A stretch of DNA of 19,642 nucleotides from CAIVSN01 sp043778375 (GTDB lineage Bacteria; Patescibacteriota; Gracilibacteria; BD1-5; UBA2023), in contig JAYWGH010000048.1 of the NCBI GenBank assembly GCA_043778375.1, positions 1 to 19,642 on the forward strand. The letters are read 5' to 3'. The notes under the pieces were generated by a model that searched no databases, was not told where the DNA came from, and saw only the letters and a list, made by a program, of their open reading frames with translations. Position numbers and translations under genes: made by a program. Within the stretch, counting starts at the first letter, position 1, and the number at the start of each line of letters is the position of its first letter. Below are positions 1 through 9,823 of this stretch, in pieces.

Positions 1-453
1 CTCATCCTTAAAAAGTGGATACCTTGCAGTGAGATCCTGCTCGACATACCTCGGTCCATACCCTCGAGCAAACAGCGTAAGAGCTCGCCTCGATATCTCT
101 CGCTCAAACCGAGTATAGTCCCCCGCCTGATCATCGTACTCAAAAGCTACCAGATCTATATCCTCTCGGGTGAATCCTTTTGCTCGGAGCTTGGACCTCA
201 GCGGACGAAGTGGCTTCCCTACTCTGATCACCGCCTCAAAACTCGATCGAATTTCTGCAGTATCGCTGTGGTATGGTCCTATCTGTCCTATCACCCACTC
301 TGTCCAGTCAGGCGATTGAGTTTTAAGTTCGAGCTTCTCGAGAAGCCTCGCTTGCGATACTCGGTATTTGCCCGTATACCAGAGCGCGTAGGCAAAAAGT
401 GCCTCTTGCGACTTGGCAGGGATGATCGGTCGGCGTCCTGATGCAAAAACCAT
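1..453 (-). CDS. RecX-like regulatory protein, tentative (3' end beyond window edge)
   Basis: The visible 151 residues start at ATG 451-453 and run off the left edge with no stop. The sequence is rich in short charged helices. Two segments resemble the repeated three-helix modules of RecX: one containing RPLRSKLRAKGFTREDID and a later one with ALTLFARGYGPRYVEQDL, which echo the RecX pattern of an L-x-x-K-G turn and a 'Y-G-P/R-x-I-x-x-x-L' helix. RecX binds RecA filaments and inhibits them; nothing seen here proves that role. The start was chosen because a TACACT hexamer ends exactly 6 nt upstream, the same arrangement as at other genes here. GTG two codons upstream is an alternative. It follows the DUF1800-DUF1501 gene with a 65-nt gap. 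No TGA codon occurs in the visible part. It could instead be an unrelated small helical protein. Confidence 0.5.
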   Translation of the reverse strand, partial: MVFASGRRPIIPAKSQEALFAYALWYTGKYRVSQARLLEKLELKTQSPDWTEWVIGQIGPYHSDTAEIRSSFEAVIRVGKPLRPLRSKLRAKGFTREDIDLVAFEYDDQAGDYTRFEREISRRALTLFARGYGPRYVEQDLTARYPLFKDE

Positions 454-459
454 ACCCAC

Positions 460-465
460 AGTGTA
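460..465 (-). promoter_or_regulatory. Putative -10 element of the RecX-like gene
   Basis: On the minus strand TACACT ends 6 nt before ATG 451-453. That spacing puts the transcription start on or next to the A of the start codon. There is no convincing -35 at 16-18 bp. A second hexamer, TATACT, lies just upstream. Supported mainly because the same spacing recurs at other genes of the window. Confidence 0.35.
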
Positions 466-518
466 GTGAGTATAGTGAGTGCGTAAAGTATATTGTGTCG
501 CTTCCTTTGAGGTTGCTA

Positions 519-3500
519 CTAGAGGATTCTTGGTCCAGAGTAGAGTTTTGCAAGGATGGTAAACTCGGTCTCAAGATAGAGGAGAATACGGCGTTCACGA
601 GGAGTGAGAGAGTTTTCTCTCAGGCGAGCGCGTATGAGCGCGAGCATATTCTCAAGCTTACCTCAGAGAGTTTTACGATCGAGGAGGAGCCTTTGCTCGT
701 AACTCGTAATCTTGGCGTCGATAATCGAGTAAATCTCTGGTGGGAGCCTGCGATCAACACTCCAGTCGTATCCATCAAATACAGGGTTTGTAGAAGTGAC
801 GAGACTACTCAGATCAGTAGCTTGGTCCTGCGCTACTGGCTCAAAAGTGACGCGGGTTGGTACTTTTGGTATAGCAGTCGTTTTTACTGGAGTAACTCTC
901 GGTGGTCGTGGAGCTCGAGGGGGTTTTGGAGTACGCGGTGGTCTCGTCACTTTTCCTGGCTTGATTGGCGTCACTACGGTAGTGACACTCACCACAGGAG
1001 CTGGCGCTGGGCTCGTAGTTACTACACTCACTTGAATGACCATAGCATCACACTTAGAGTCAAATCTACTCGGAGACTTATCCTCATTTGGACACATATC
1101 CTCAGTAAATGGATTTCCTGCTGGTATTCCACTCCCTCCTACTACCGGAGCGCCTGTGCTCACTGCAGATCATCCGCTGCCACCTCCTCCGCTACTTCAC
1201 TCACCACCCGTTCCACTCCCTCCAGTAGAAGGGGCCGGCATACCGACTGCTGTTACTACGACCTGACAGCTACTTGAGAGGCCACCTGCACCCGTTATGG
1301 TGAGTGTGTAGGCAGTTCCCGTATCGATCGCTGGTGTTACTGAGGTAGAACCTGCTATTGCCTGTGTACCTACTCCAGAGAGGCTTGCTGAGAGAGTATT
1401 TGTACTGGACCAAGTGAGTGTAACGGGAGTTCCGTTAAAGGGATTTGTATTACTCGCAGTAATCGTACAGCTCGGAGGCACTACTGCTGCTGAGCTCACG
1501 AGTGCAAAATACGAGAAGTGATCCGTCATAAAACTCACCCGTCCACCTGCACCTGAGTTTAGTACGGCACCTGATCCTTGTGGGCTCCAATTAAGTCCGT
1601 CCTCAGAGGTGATAACTCTATACTCTGAGTTTATAGGAGCAGGAATAGAGATCTGAACAGGGCGTGATATTTGCATACCAATACCGAGTGTATCAGCACC
1701 AACTCGTGCAATCCGCTCGATATTTTGTCCGAGGAGGAGTGATCCACTCGCTCACATACGAGCTCGCTCAGAGATAAAGCTCGTAGGATCTACAAGCTCA
1801 CCCACTACAAATCCTCCATACCAGTTTTTACTTCCACTTGAACTCGTAATAGTGTTTACAGTTGTAGATCCAGTACTCATAAGTATCTCAATTCCATCCG
1901 TTGATCGGAGAAGTGGTGCCACAGCTCCTGTCCCTACAGTATTCCAGAGGATTATACCTGAGCCTGTAAGAGCTACGCCCACAGGTGTCGCAACAGTATT
2001 TTCATATCGTCTAAATATCTGTGTCCCTGTTCCTGAGACTATTGCCGCCTGACCTCCAGGTACGATACGAGGAGACCTGAGATTTACTGACTTGTCAGTT
2101 GCTACGTACTGATCTGTAAACGCTGTATAAGAGAGCGGATATGCTCTATCAGCCTGTACCCAGTCGCGATTGATTTCATACACATTATCCGGTTTTTTTG
2201 CGTAGTTTTGCATCTCCCAATTGTTGATCTGCTCGGCTACATACGTGGCAGAATTTGGATCTTTCGGTCTGGTAGCTCGCACATACGCTGCCATATCAGA
2301 GTCAAAGTTCTCACCCTCCACCCGAAATTTGTGATTTATGCGGGCGCCCCAATCATTATTTGCCCGATACTCTGTGCGAGTGAGAGCTGTACGCGCCGGA
2401 GTTATCGAGACATCCGTAGCGAGATTGTTCACCGATCCAAAGTGACTTGTATCTGATACTCCATAGAGGGCTTTGTAAATCTTTCCATACACAGATCGGT
2501 AATCAATACCTACCCCGAGCCAGTTTTCTTGTGCATTTCGGAGAGATATATTCCCACTCACTTTACTTGGTACAGATGAGAGAAATGCTTGGTTATTCGA
2601 AAGAACAAACATACCTCCACCCTCTCCGTGATCTGTCCCAAGGTCTCCATTTACTTCGATCGTCCGACCAAACTCAGAGTATACCACGATCGTGAGATCC
2701 TGAGTTGCCTTCATATCGTTGAAGAATGCAGTGAGATTCGACATTACTCGTCCAATATTGTAGTTGAGATCCTTTGGTATATTCATAGCATCAAAGTTAG
2801 ACTGTGGTGCGAGCTGCTTGGAGTGGGTATCATACCCCCCATCTGCCTGCATAAAGAATGCCTTCCCGGTATTATTCGTCATGAGTGTTCGTAGGAACTT
2901 GAGATTATTCACATTCCCCCACCCTGCTCCATCCGGTCCTCCAGAGCTTTTTGAAATACTCGCAATCTCATCAACTCGTATTGCCGCCTTAAAGAGATCA
3001 GCACTTCGATCTGGGTAAGCTCGAGCACGCATCATACTCCGCAGAGCTGTAAAGTGAGCTGCACGGTCCGTATCTCCCAGGTACCAGTTACTAAACACTG
3101 CTCCTGATGGACCTATATTAATGTAGCGCCCGCCTCGAAAAACATTTGGTCGCTTTCCTGTGAGAGAAATAGTTGACTCAGAACTCGGCTCATAGCGGAC
3201 AAGCTGTCCAAATACTCCGTCTGCCTCATCATCAGTTGTGGAGAGGTATGAAGCCATCTGTTTTTGAGCTTGGTCGTGATCGCGAGAGTGTTGCTTGGTA
3301 CCTACTCGGTTAAAAATACGCAGATTATTGCTATCATACAGAGACTTGAGAGAAGGAGCTCATCCACTCCCCGTCGCGATCGCTGAGTTCATATAAAAGT
3401 CTCCGATGTCCGTTACATGCGACTGATCGATGACGATAGTTCCTCCGGTATTTGTTCGTTTGTTGATATAATCTTGATATTCAGCCTTCGGGATTACTCC

Positions 3501-5564
3501 ATGAAGCCAGTCATATCCTCCTCCGAGTTCTACGAATAGAAGTTTTCCAGTAGCATTTGCGAGCGCTGACTGCGCGAGGTTTTCATTTACGATCGGTTTA
3601 TCTACTCCTGTTTGGAGAACAAACTCTGGCTGAGCCAAAAACATCGCAATAACCGAACGAATCTTGCTGTTCGCATAACTTGCGAGTGATGGCCTAAAAA
3701 GTGTAGGAGTTCCATCTGCATTTGTTAGGAGAAAGTCAGCCATAGCAGACTTCACACTCGTTGGGAGTCTACGACCGAGAAGAAGGCGATTTTCGAGAGA
3801 CTCAAAGAGTTGACTTGGAGTAATCTCGCTGCGCAGTCGAGACGCAGGAGCGAGGGTAATAACTCATGAAGTTACAGGAGTTATAATAGTACCTCGAGTA
3901 AGAGTCCCCGCCCGCACAGTAATAGTGAGAGCAGCTGGATCATATATGGCATCACTCATAGTGAGAGTACCGGTTGCAGTCGAGAGTGAGAGAGTTGGGA
4001 GGCTGATGATCCCGCCTGTGAGAGTAAGTATTGATCCAGAACCAACTGTTGCACCCGATGCTGCTGAGAGATTTAATTGTGCTGTACTGATGACGAGCGA
4101 GCCTGTATAGGTATTTCCCGTACTACTTGATATCGCAGTAGGACTCGATATTTCTACGCTCGTTGCAGGAATGAGCTCTGAGAGAAGATACGACCCTGAT
4201 GCTGTATCAAAGGCAACCCGACTCGTGTAGCTGATCCACTGATTTTGTGTATACGATGAGTAGAATTTAGCATTATCATCAAATCCATCTCGTCCAAATA
4301 CTGACCCCGGAAAAAATGGACTCCAGTTAATACGACCGAGAAGGTTCGTATCGAGAAGCATAGGATCGAGAGTATTGGGTGAATCCTTGTGAAGGAGCTT
4401 GATAGTACCAATCGTGAGTTCGAGGGGATTTTTGTAGGTGAGAGAATTCATACTCTTGTCCGAGAACATCATATCACTTGATAGGAGCCACTTTACCGAT
4501 GGGAGAAGCTCAAAATTGTTGTTCCTGATCTGTACTGTAAATGCATCAAGGTCTGTACGACTTGGCTTCCCCTCTACATAGAGTCGATAAAGTCGATCCG
4601 CGAGAAAGAGAGATATTGCCTCCTCTCGCATTGCAAAAATGTAATCAATGGTGTTATCCCCGAGGCCATTATTTCCACCGATCGGTGCTACCATAGCAGC
4701 GAGATCGAGGGCTCATGAACTGTTTACGAATGGGAAACTCACTCCATTTGCGAGTGAACCTGAGAGAAAAAGTACTCAGATAGAAGTATTATGTTTAGCA
4801 GGATTGTAGCTCACACGATGAGTCAAGGTATCGCTCTCATAGCCCGTAATAATTTTTGCTACAGCCGCTACATCACGCTCTTCATAATTCCGAGTGCTTC
4901 CGAGTTCTTTAGATTCTCCTGGCTTGTATTCTCCCATCATAAAAAGTTGTAGGAGTTCGCGACCGTAGTTTTCATTTGGATCTTTTGGATCTGTTTGGTC
5001 GAGGAGGTCAAGAAACTTTCCAGAGGCATAATCCCCAGTCCCACCTGCGGTATAAAGATTTCTCTTGATCATCGTCCGAAAATTCCCAAGAGTATGTGAG
5101 TAGAGGAGGTCATGCTGATCGATGATATCACGGTACGAGATCTTATCTGAGTTATTTACTGAGAAAATATCCTCAAATACCGAAAAGAGTTTTGCCTTGG
5201 ACTCATACGGATCGCGAGCATATCGGTACTGATAGAGTCGTGCGGCATGTCCGCCGTCCGCCCAGTTAAATCCACTTCCTGTGAGTCCTGAAATCTCTGT
5301 GTTGTAAGCAGTGCGATCAGGTCAAGTAGCATCTGGAAATACGAGATTTACCGCAGCAACCGCAGACTCTGCAGCATAGAGAGCTTGTATGCGCTCCGGA
5401 GTGGCAGCAAAGTATGACTTACGAGCCAGGTGCTCAGCCTTCTCGAGCGTCCATGGTGCAGCCTGGCTGTTCGTGCTCACAGCGAGTGTGACGGCTGGAG
5501 TCAGGAGAAGCATCTCACATACCATGACGAGTGAGAGTGCGGTAGCAAATATTTTTTTGATCAT
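519..5564 (-). CDS. Secreted DUF1800-DUF1501 fusion protein with C-terminal surface stalk
   Basis: One open frame of 1681 residues if TGA is Gly; nine in-frame TGAs (lower coordinates 5322, 4776, 4713, 3864, 3360, 1752, 1197, 1170, 663) break it under the standard code. It starts at ATG 5562-5564 with a signal peptide (MIKK, hydrophobic core to about residue 30) and ends at tandem TAG TAG. Residues about 40-655 match DUF1800, with the hallmark NENYGRELLQLF near 197 and a closing MFLAQPEFVLQTG. Residues about 670-1040 match DUF1501 (alkaline-phosphatase/sulfatase-like fold), with KLLFVELGGGYDW, a YSEFGRT motif and GTDHGEGGG near 976. After that come a beta-rich region ending DHFSYFALV, an Ig/PKD-like domain (about 1366-1440), a Gly-rich linker and a Pro/Arg/Lys stretch (about 1535-1560). 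DUF1800 and DUF1501 are usually two adjacent genes encoding exported proteins of unknown function. Their fusion here supports a joint role at the cell surface. A Thr/Ser-rich beta insert (about 485-570) interrupts DUF1800. Confidence 0.88.
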
Positions 5565-5569
5565 AGGAA

Positions 5570-5575
5570 AAGATA
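5570..5575 (-). promoter_or_regulatory. Putative -10 element of the DUF1800-DUF1501 gene
   Basis: TATCTT on the minus strand ends 5 nt before the ATG. No good -35 is visible. The 66-bp gap to the upstream NicO gene is AT-rich and also holds TAAAAT, which is an alternative -10. Confidence 0.3.
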
Positions 5576-5630
5576 TTTTCGAGTATTTTATGAGAGATTA
5601 CGCCAATTGCTAACAATATTTGACGCGTTG

Positions 5631-7211
5631 CTAATAAAAATTTGTAAGGAGGAGAATTGAAATACCGAGGAGTATGCAAGAGGAGATGATTGGAAAATAA
5701 AGTCCGAGACTCGAGTATCGAGCGACCATCTGGATGCGAAACTTTACCACGATGAGTGCTATGGTCGCGAGACTCACAAATACTCCGAGCCCAAAAGCAC
5801 TCACGAGTGGGAGGGCGAGCTCAAATCTCCCGATCGCAAAAAGTACAAGGAGAAGGCTCCACGCAAAAGTACATGGCGCAAGACCTGAGAGAAAAGCCAT
5901 ACCCAATCCTACTCGGAATGAAGAGACATCAGAGGTAACCGTCGAGTCTGATATATTGCGCTTTTGTATGAGTGCTCGCACAGCCATGGCAAGTACTATG
6001 ATCGAAACCCCCAGGAGAGCAAATGCGGCATAGCGGGTAATATCAGCAAGATACGAGGTAGGATCAAACTTCTGCAGGACAAACTTTGTGATAAATACGA
6101 GCACAAATATATCGAGCAAATGTACAAGGGTAAAAGTCCCTGCGTAGAGAACTGCACGACTATATCCAGCATCCGATGAGAGTATATAGCTTGCCATAAA
6201 TCCTTTTGAGTGACCAGGACCGAGAGCATGCAAGAGCCCGAGGAGAAAAAGTCCACCGAGGAGTATGAGCGTCAGCTCGAGAGATAGTCATCCCTGCGAC
6301 CTGAGAGTCTCGAGAGACTTTAGCACTCGAGTAAATAGACCATACGAGGCACTATTAAGATGTGTATCGAGTGAGCTCGCATCGGGAGCAAGGGCAGTAT
6401 TGTCAATACTACTTCGGTCAGTAGTTTTTACAGGAGCTCATCCCGCCGTTTGGAGTATGCCTATCGGGAGGATAAAGGGGGTAACACTCGGCTGATCTCG
6501 CACTTTTTGACCTAGTGAAGCTCGAGGACTGAGGGGGTTCCACCCAGACATGACCTCTTCATAATCAGAATAATTGTCTCTATCTGTATCTCCTTTCGCA
6601 GGATCTGTACGATATACTCTCTCTTCTTCATCAGGCAGCATATCACCATCCGAATCAACGAGTTTAACAGGATTTGCAGGATCAAAGCTCGCGTCAGTAA
6701 TATTTGCAGTGAGAACCTTGTACCCGAGAGGTGTCCCAGACGGACCATCTACGAGTAGGACGCGATTAGTTTGGAGCGGAAGCTCACGAAATATCGAGAT
6801 ACTATACTTCATCTGGGTAAGCGCTCCGGGACAGCGCACTTCGTAGCTCACCGGGAATCCCTTTGTAAATATTTCATCTACTCCGAGCTCCTGAGTGGTA
6901 AATTTACTGAGAGTACAGAACGTATCGTCTTTGTCCCTCACTTGTATTTTGCTCGCGAGATAGTCCGATAGATATCCCGAGTACTTGTAATAGTCACCGT
7001 AGGTAAGAGAGCGCATTGAGACTCCTCGAGCCCCGATGATCGCCTCTACCTGTGATGGATGCAAATAGGTGGTCGCTTCTATCGATGTGGCTCCGATAGA
7101 AAAAGTCGAGCTCGATATGTCGAGCGGATGCGCGAGAACCGACTGCGAAGTCAGGACGAGAGAGAGGGTGAGTGCAAGTCCTATACCCCTTGAGAATAAT
7201 CAAAAATTCAT
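5631..7211 (-). CDS. Exported Ca-binding domain fused to NicO-type nickel/cobalt transporter
   Basis: A 526-residue protein with three TGA-Gly codons (codon 4 and lower coordinates 6438 and 6288), ending in TAG. ATG 7209-7211 is followed by a classic signal peptide with a VLA cleavage site at residue 27 (next residues HPLD). Residues 28-185 form an exported domain with two visible Cys. Residues about 186-229 carry thrombospondin type-3-like Asp-rich repeats (DSDGDMLPDEEE, then DTDRDNYSDYEE), expected to bind calcium. From about residue 310 comes a polytopic membrane domain with the NicO signature HALGPGHSKG (His328, His334), an HLLDIF motif in a later helix, and GLAPCTFAWSLLLVL. NicO/RcnA-family proteins move Ni2+ or Co2+ across the membrane, usually outward. 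The metal and direction here are inferred from family only. It is divergent from the HEPN-like gene with 11 bp between starts, and tandem with the downstream DUF1800-DUF1501 gene. Confidence 0.85.
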
Positions 7212-7216
7212 ACAGT
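7211..7216 (+). promoter_or_regulatory. Putative -10 element of the HEPN-like gene
   Basis: TACAGT ends exactly 6 nt before ATG 7223. A TTGAGA at 7190-7195 could be the -35, though the 15-bp spacer is short. It overlaps the start codon of the divergent NicO-fusion gene, so the two promoters are interlocked. Confidence 0.35.
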
Positions 7217-7217
7217 C

Positions 7218-7223
7218 ATGATA
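7218..7223 (-). promoter_or_regulatory. Putative -10 element of the NicO-fusion gene
   Basis: TATCAT on the minus strand ends exactly 6 nt before ATG 7209-7211, implying a leaderless transcript. It overlaps the start codon region of the divergent plus-strand gene. A weak TTGC-containing -35 lies about 17 bp upstream, inside that gene. Confidence 0.4.
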
Positions 7224-7657
7224 TGGAAAATATCATTCTTGCAATACTCTTAATCCTCCTCATCGGAGTAGTTGTCGTCCTGAGACGACGCCCGAAAAAG
7301 CTCACAAAGATGGCTTGTGAGAAGTATGAGAAAGAACTCGCGATGGCACTCATCCAAGGCCCATCTCTCGGATACATAACGATTGATCGCATACTCGAGC
7401 AAATCCTCAATGACCTACATGGTCGCGATACGCTCGCAAATAATCTAAAAAAATATAACACTCAGCACGCCAGTACGAGTCGAAACGGCGGAAGAATCCC
7501 GAATAAAGACGGGAAATATTATATAGAAGATCCTCTGCGCAACAAACTCTGGAAGTTTCACAACATACGCAACCGTCTCGTACATGAGGGAGGGGTCACT
7601 ATATCAAAAGCTCAGGTAGAGGAGTTTGCGAGGGTAGTGAGACAGATATTTCTGTAG
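7223..7657 (+). CDS. Membrane-anchored small protein with HEPN-like C-terminus
   Basis: A 144-residue protein with no TGA codon, ending in TAG. Residues 4-20 are one hydrophobic helix (IILAILLILLIGVVVVL) followed by RRRPKK, giving an N-out, C-in anchor by the positive-inside rule. The cytoplasmic part is helical and ends with FHNIRNRLVHEGGVTISK. This fits the R-x4-6-H motif of HEPN domains (Arg116, His121), which are often RNases in toxin, CRISPR and abortive-infection systems, although many HEPN proteins are not nucleases. The assignment rests on this motif and the helical pattern, so function is uncertain. An in-frame ATG upstream at 7172 is possible, but it would overlap the divergent gene's start, and the -10 spacing favours 7223. 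It is convergent with nth, the stops being 3 bp apart. Confidence 0.7.
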   Translation: MENIILAILLILLIGVVVVLRRRPKKLTKMACEKYEKELAMALIQGPSLGYITIDRILEQILNDLHGRDTLANNLKKYNTQHASTSRNGGRIPNKDGKYYIEDPLRNKLWKFHNIRNRLVHEGGVTISKAQVEEFARVVRQIFL

Positions 7658-7660
7658 GAT

Positions 7661-8341
7661 TTACTTGCTCTTTTTTTTCTTGGGTGATTGCCTCAGAACC
7701 ACCTCTTTTGCTGCATAATTACAAAACTCTCTCACTGGACAACTAACACACTTTGGCGCTCTAGCCACGCAGTGATAACGCCCAAAGAGTACAAATGGGT
7801 GGTGCATCCCTACTCGCTGAGTGAGGGTGAGACGCCGCTCGATAGCTTTATCTGTCTCATTTGGAGATTTTGTCCGCACGAGGCCAATACGATTGCAGAC
7901 TCGATGAATATGTGTATCTACCCCGACGAGTGGAGCATCGTAGAGGACGGAGAGCACCACCTTTGCTGTTTTCACCCCTACCCCTGGGAGCTTCTGGATC
8001 TCAGTAAGATCACTTGGGATAACTCAGGCGTAGTCTCTTGCAAGGATCTGCCCAGTCTCGTGGATAAACCGCGCTTTATTGCGGTAGTAGTTTACATACT
8101 TCACATGCTCCATCACTTCCTCGAGGGTGATATCGTGTATATCCTTTGGCTCACGGATACGCGCAAATAAAGGTGGGGTAATACGATTTACCTGTTTGTC
8201 AGTAGTCTGTGCTGAGAGGATCACCGCGATAAGGAGCTGAAAAGGAGTATCGTAGTTGAGCTCTATGATCGTACCACCATGTATCGCTTCAATTCGCTTG
8301 ATGATCTCGGTAGCATCGGCGGAGGTCTTAAGTTTAGGCAT
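7661..8341 (-). CDS. nth: Endonuclease III (DNA glycosylase/AP lyase)
   Basis: A 226-residue base-excision repair enzyme that removes oxidised pyrimidines and cleaves at abasic sites. The helix-hairpin-helix LPGVGVKTA carries the catalytic Lys124, and VDTHIHRV carries the catalytic Asp142, the same 18-residue spacing as in E. coli Nth. Four cysteines (191, 198, 201, 207; C-x6-C-x2-C-x5-C) form the [4Fe-4S] cluster loop. One in-frame TGA (8024-8026) sits just before VIPSDL, where the family commonly has Gly. Under the standard code the gene would split between its N-terminal half and its catalytic half. The C-terminus is a Lys-rich tail. It starts 11 nt after the VOC gene stop, so the two are probably cotranscribed. 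No Shine-Dalgarno is seen. Confidence 0.95.
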
Positions 8342-8352
8342 AATGGGGAATA

Positions 8353-8775
8353 CTATAACACTTCAGGTGTGGGGAATTTTGAGCTATCCATGTAAAATAC
8401 CTCTATTATATACCCATCTGGGTCTAATATGCTCGTGGAGTACATAAACTCAAATTGCTCGGTATACTTATTTTTATATATTTCTGCTCCAGCTTCGAGC
8501 GCTTTACTCACAAAAGAATCTACCTCATCTTTGCTCTCGCACTCAAACGCATAGATCGCATTTGTAAACTTATTCGCGTCGGAAATTTCTTTGGTTTGAA
8601 TGAAATTATGAGTAAATGTATGCGTGAGGAGCATAAAATAAATTTCGTCGCTCCACTTCATCCCTGCTCCATCGTCATTCGAGAAATCATCTTGCTTCAC
8701 ACAGCCAAGTGCCTCATAAAATGCGATAGATTTCGCTAAACTTTTTACTGGCAGATTTATGTATATTTTTTTCAT
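8353..8775 (-). CDS. VOC superfamily (glyoxalase/bleomycin-resistance-like) protein
   Basis: A complete 140-residue protein with no TGA codon, ending in TAG. It starts MKKIYINLPVKSLAKSIAFYEALGC, the opening beta-alpha of a VOC half-module, with SDEIYFMLLTH in the first module and a second module ending in FMYSTSILDPDGYIIEVFYMD. The D-P-D-G-x-x-x-E motif supplies the C-terminal Glu metal ligand typical of the superfamily. It resembles the group of small VOC proteins annotated only as glyoxalase/extradiol-dioxygenase family, whose substrates are mostly unknown. It is the first gene of a likely two-gene operon with nth and divergent from tatD. Substrate cannot be told from sequence. Confidence 0.88.
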   Translation of the reverse strand: MKKIYINLPVKSLAKSIAFYEALGCVKQDDFSNDDGAGMKWSDEIYFMLLTHTFTHNFIQTKEISDANKFTNAIYAFECESKDEVDSFVSKALEAGAEIYKNKYTEQFEFMYSTSILDPDGYIIEVFYMDSSKFPTPEVL

Positions 8776-8801
8776 AAACGGAAGTTACGGAGATACAAAA
8801 G

Positions 8802-8829
8802 ATTATAGATACTCGCAATCACCGCGCAA
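8802..8829 (-). promoter_or_regulatory. Promoter of the VOC-nth operon
   Basis: On the minus strand, TTGCGC (8824-8829), a 16-bp spacer, then a perfect TATAAT (8802-8807), 26 nt before the ATG. A weaker TAACTT (8782-8787) stands exactly 6 nt before the ATG and could give a leaderless transcript instead. Confidence 0.5.
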
Positions 8830-8890
8830 AAGTTTATACTTTCTACAGAGGAATTGAGTGAAATAATATGTACTCTTTCCCCCTGTCACA

Positions 8891-8896
8891 TATACT
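8891..8896 (+). promoter_or_regulatory. Putative -10 element of tatD
   Basis: TATACT ends exactly 6 nt before ATG 8903, so transcription should begin at or near the start codon. No good -35 is seen, and there is no Shine-Dalgarno upstream of the ATG. Confidence 0.45.
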
Positions 8897-8902
8897 GCTG
8901 AT

Positions 8903-9790
8903 ATGATATTTGATACTCACTCGCACTGCTACTTTGAGGTACTCCTCGCGGACATAGACGCGGTATACGCCCGTTCTCGTAAGGCAGGAGTGGATAGAGT
9001 CGTGCAGATCGGGTGTGATACAGAGAGCTCGCTCGCCGCTATCGCGCTCGCTCGCTCGTACCCACAGTGGTACGCAACGGTCGGGTACCATCCAGTCGAT
9101 GCGCAGGACCCGAGCGTTGCCAAAAATCGCGCAGGAGGCAAGCTCATAGGAGAGGCTCCAACTCTCACGACTGAGATCATCGACGAGGACTCTCCCGCAG
9201 CAAGAGACCACAAAGAGTGAGAACTCCGGGCACTTATCGAAGCTCATAGAAATATTGTCGTTGCCGTCGGTGAGACAGGACTCGATCATCACTACCTCTC
9301 CACAGACCCGTCTGTGCGAGCGGTCGAGCTCGAGCGACAGCACTACTGGTTTAAGAGGCTTGCAGTGATGGGTCAGGACTACAAACTCCCACTCGTCATC
9401 CACTCCCGGAGTGCAAGACGAGAGACGATCGACGCAATCAAGTCCTACGGGGTCAAATACGCGGTCATCCACTGCTTTTCTGAGGATATAGTATTTGCCC
9501 AGGAGCTCATGAAATGGAGTCCGGATATTTACTTTAGTTTTTCAGGAATAGTCACCTACAAGAGTGCTCTCGAGATACAGGAAGCGGCATCAAAAATCCC
9601 CCTGGATCGGATTCTCGTCGAGACAGACGCTCCATACCTCTCCCCTGCTCCGGATAGATCCTCTACCAATGAGCCCGCCAAGACCGCCCTCACGCTCGAA
9701 AAGATCATCTCCCTACGAAGTGAGTCGCGCGAAGAAGTAATCAAAACGATCTATGAGAATAGTATGCGGTTTTATCAGATAAATTCCTAA
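8903..9790 (+). CDS. tatD: TatD family metal-dependent hydrolase/DNase
   Basis: A 295-residue protein of the TatD group (TIM-barrel amidohydrolase fold), metal-dependent nucleases linked to DNA repair and turnover. Metal-site residues are visible: DTHSH (His6, His8), VAVGETGLD (Glu124), VIHSR (His167), VIHCFS (His190) and ETDAPYL (Asp242). One in-frame TGA (9218-9220) codes for Gly in the linker before the ELRALIEAH helix. The standard code would cut the protein at residue 105. It is about 30 residues longer than E. coli TatD, the extra lying after GYHPVDAQ and before that helix, and rich in charged residues. Ends in TAA. Monocistronic by its own -10 element, divergent from the VOC gene with 127 bp between. 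Confidence 0.93.
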
Positions 9791-9823
9791 GATTCCTCCC
9801 AGAGATAGTATGAGTCCACTTTT

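Noticed and set aside
880..965. Short tandem DNA repeat or recombination hot spot
   Set aside because: The repetition is at protein level (Pro/Arg/Lys stalk with PPR and PKP units) and the DNA copies differ; it is coding sequence.
441..1277. Long plus-strand open frame of 278 codons opposite the DUF1800-DUF1501 gene
   Set aside because: Its translation is low-complexity and Trp/Ser/Arg-rich, as expected from the complement of a Pro/Thr/Gly-rich coding region. The minus strand gives recognisable domains.
3864..4145. Possible inserted mobile or repeat element within the DUF1800 region
   Set aside because: The segment is in frame, Ser/Thr/Gly-rich and beta-like, as expected of an exported loop or domain insert; no terminal repeats are seen.
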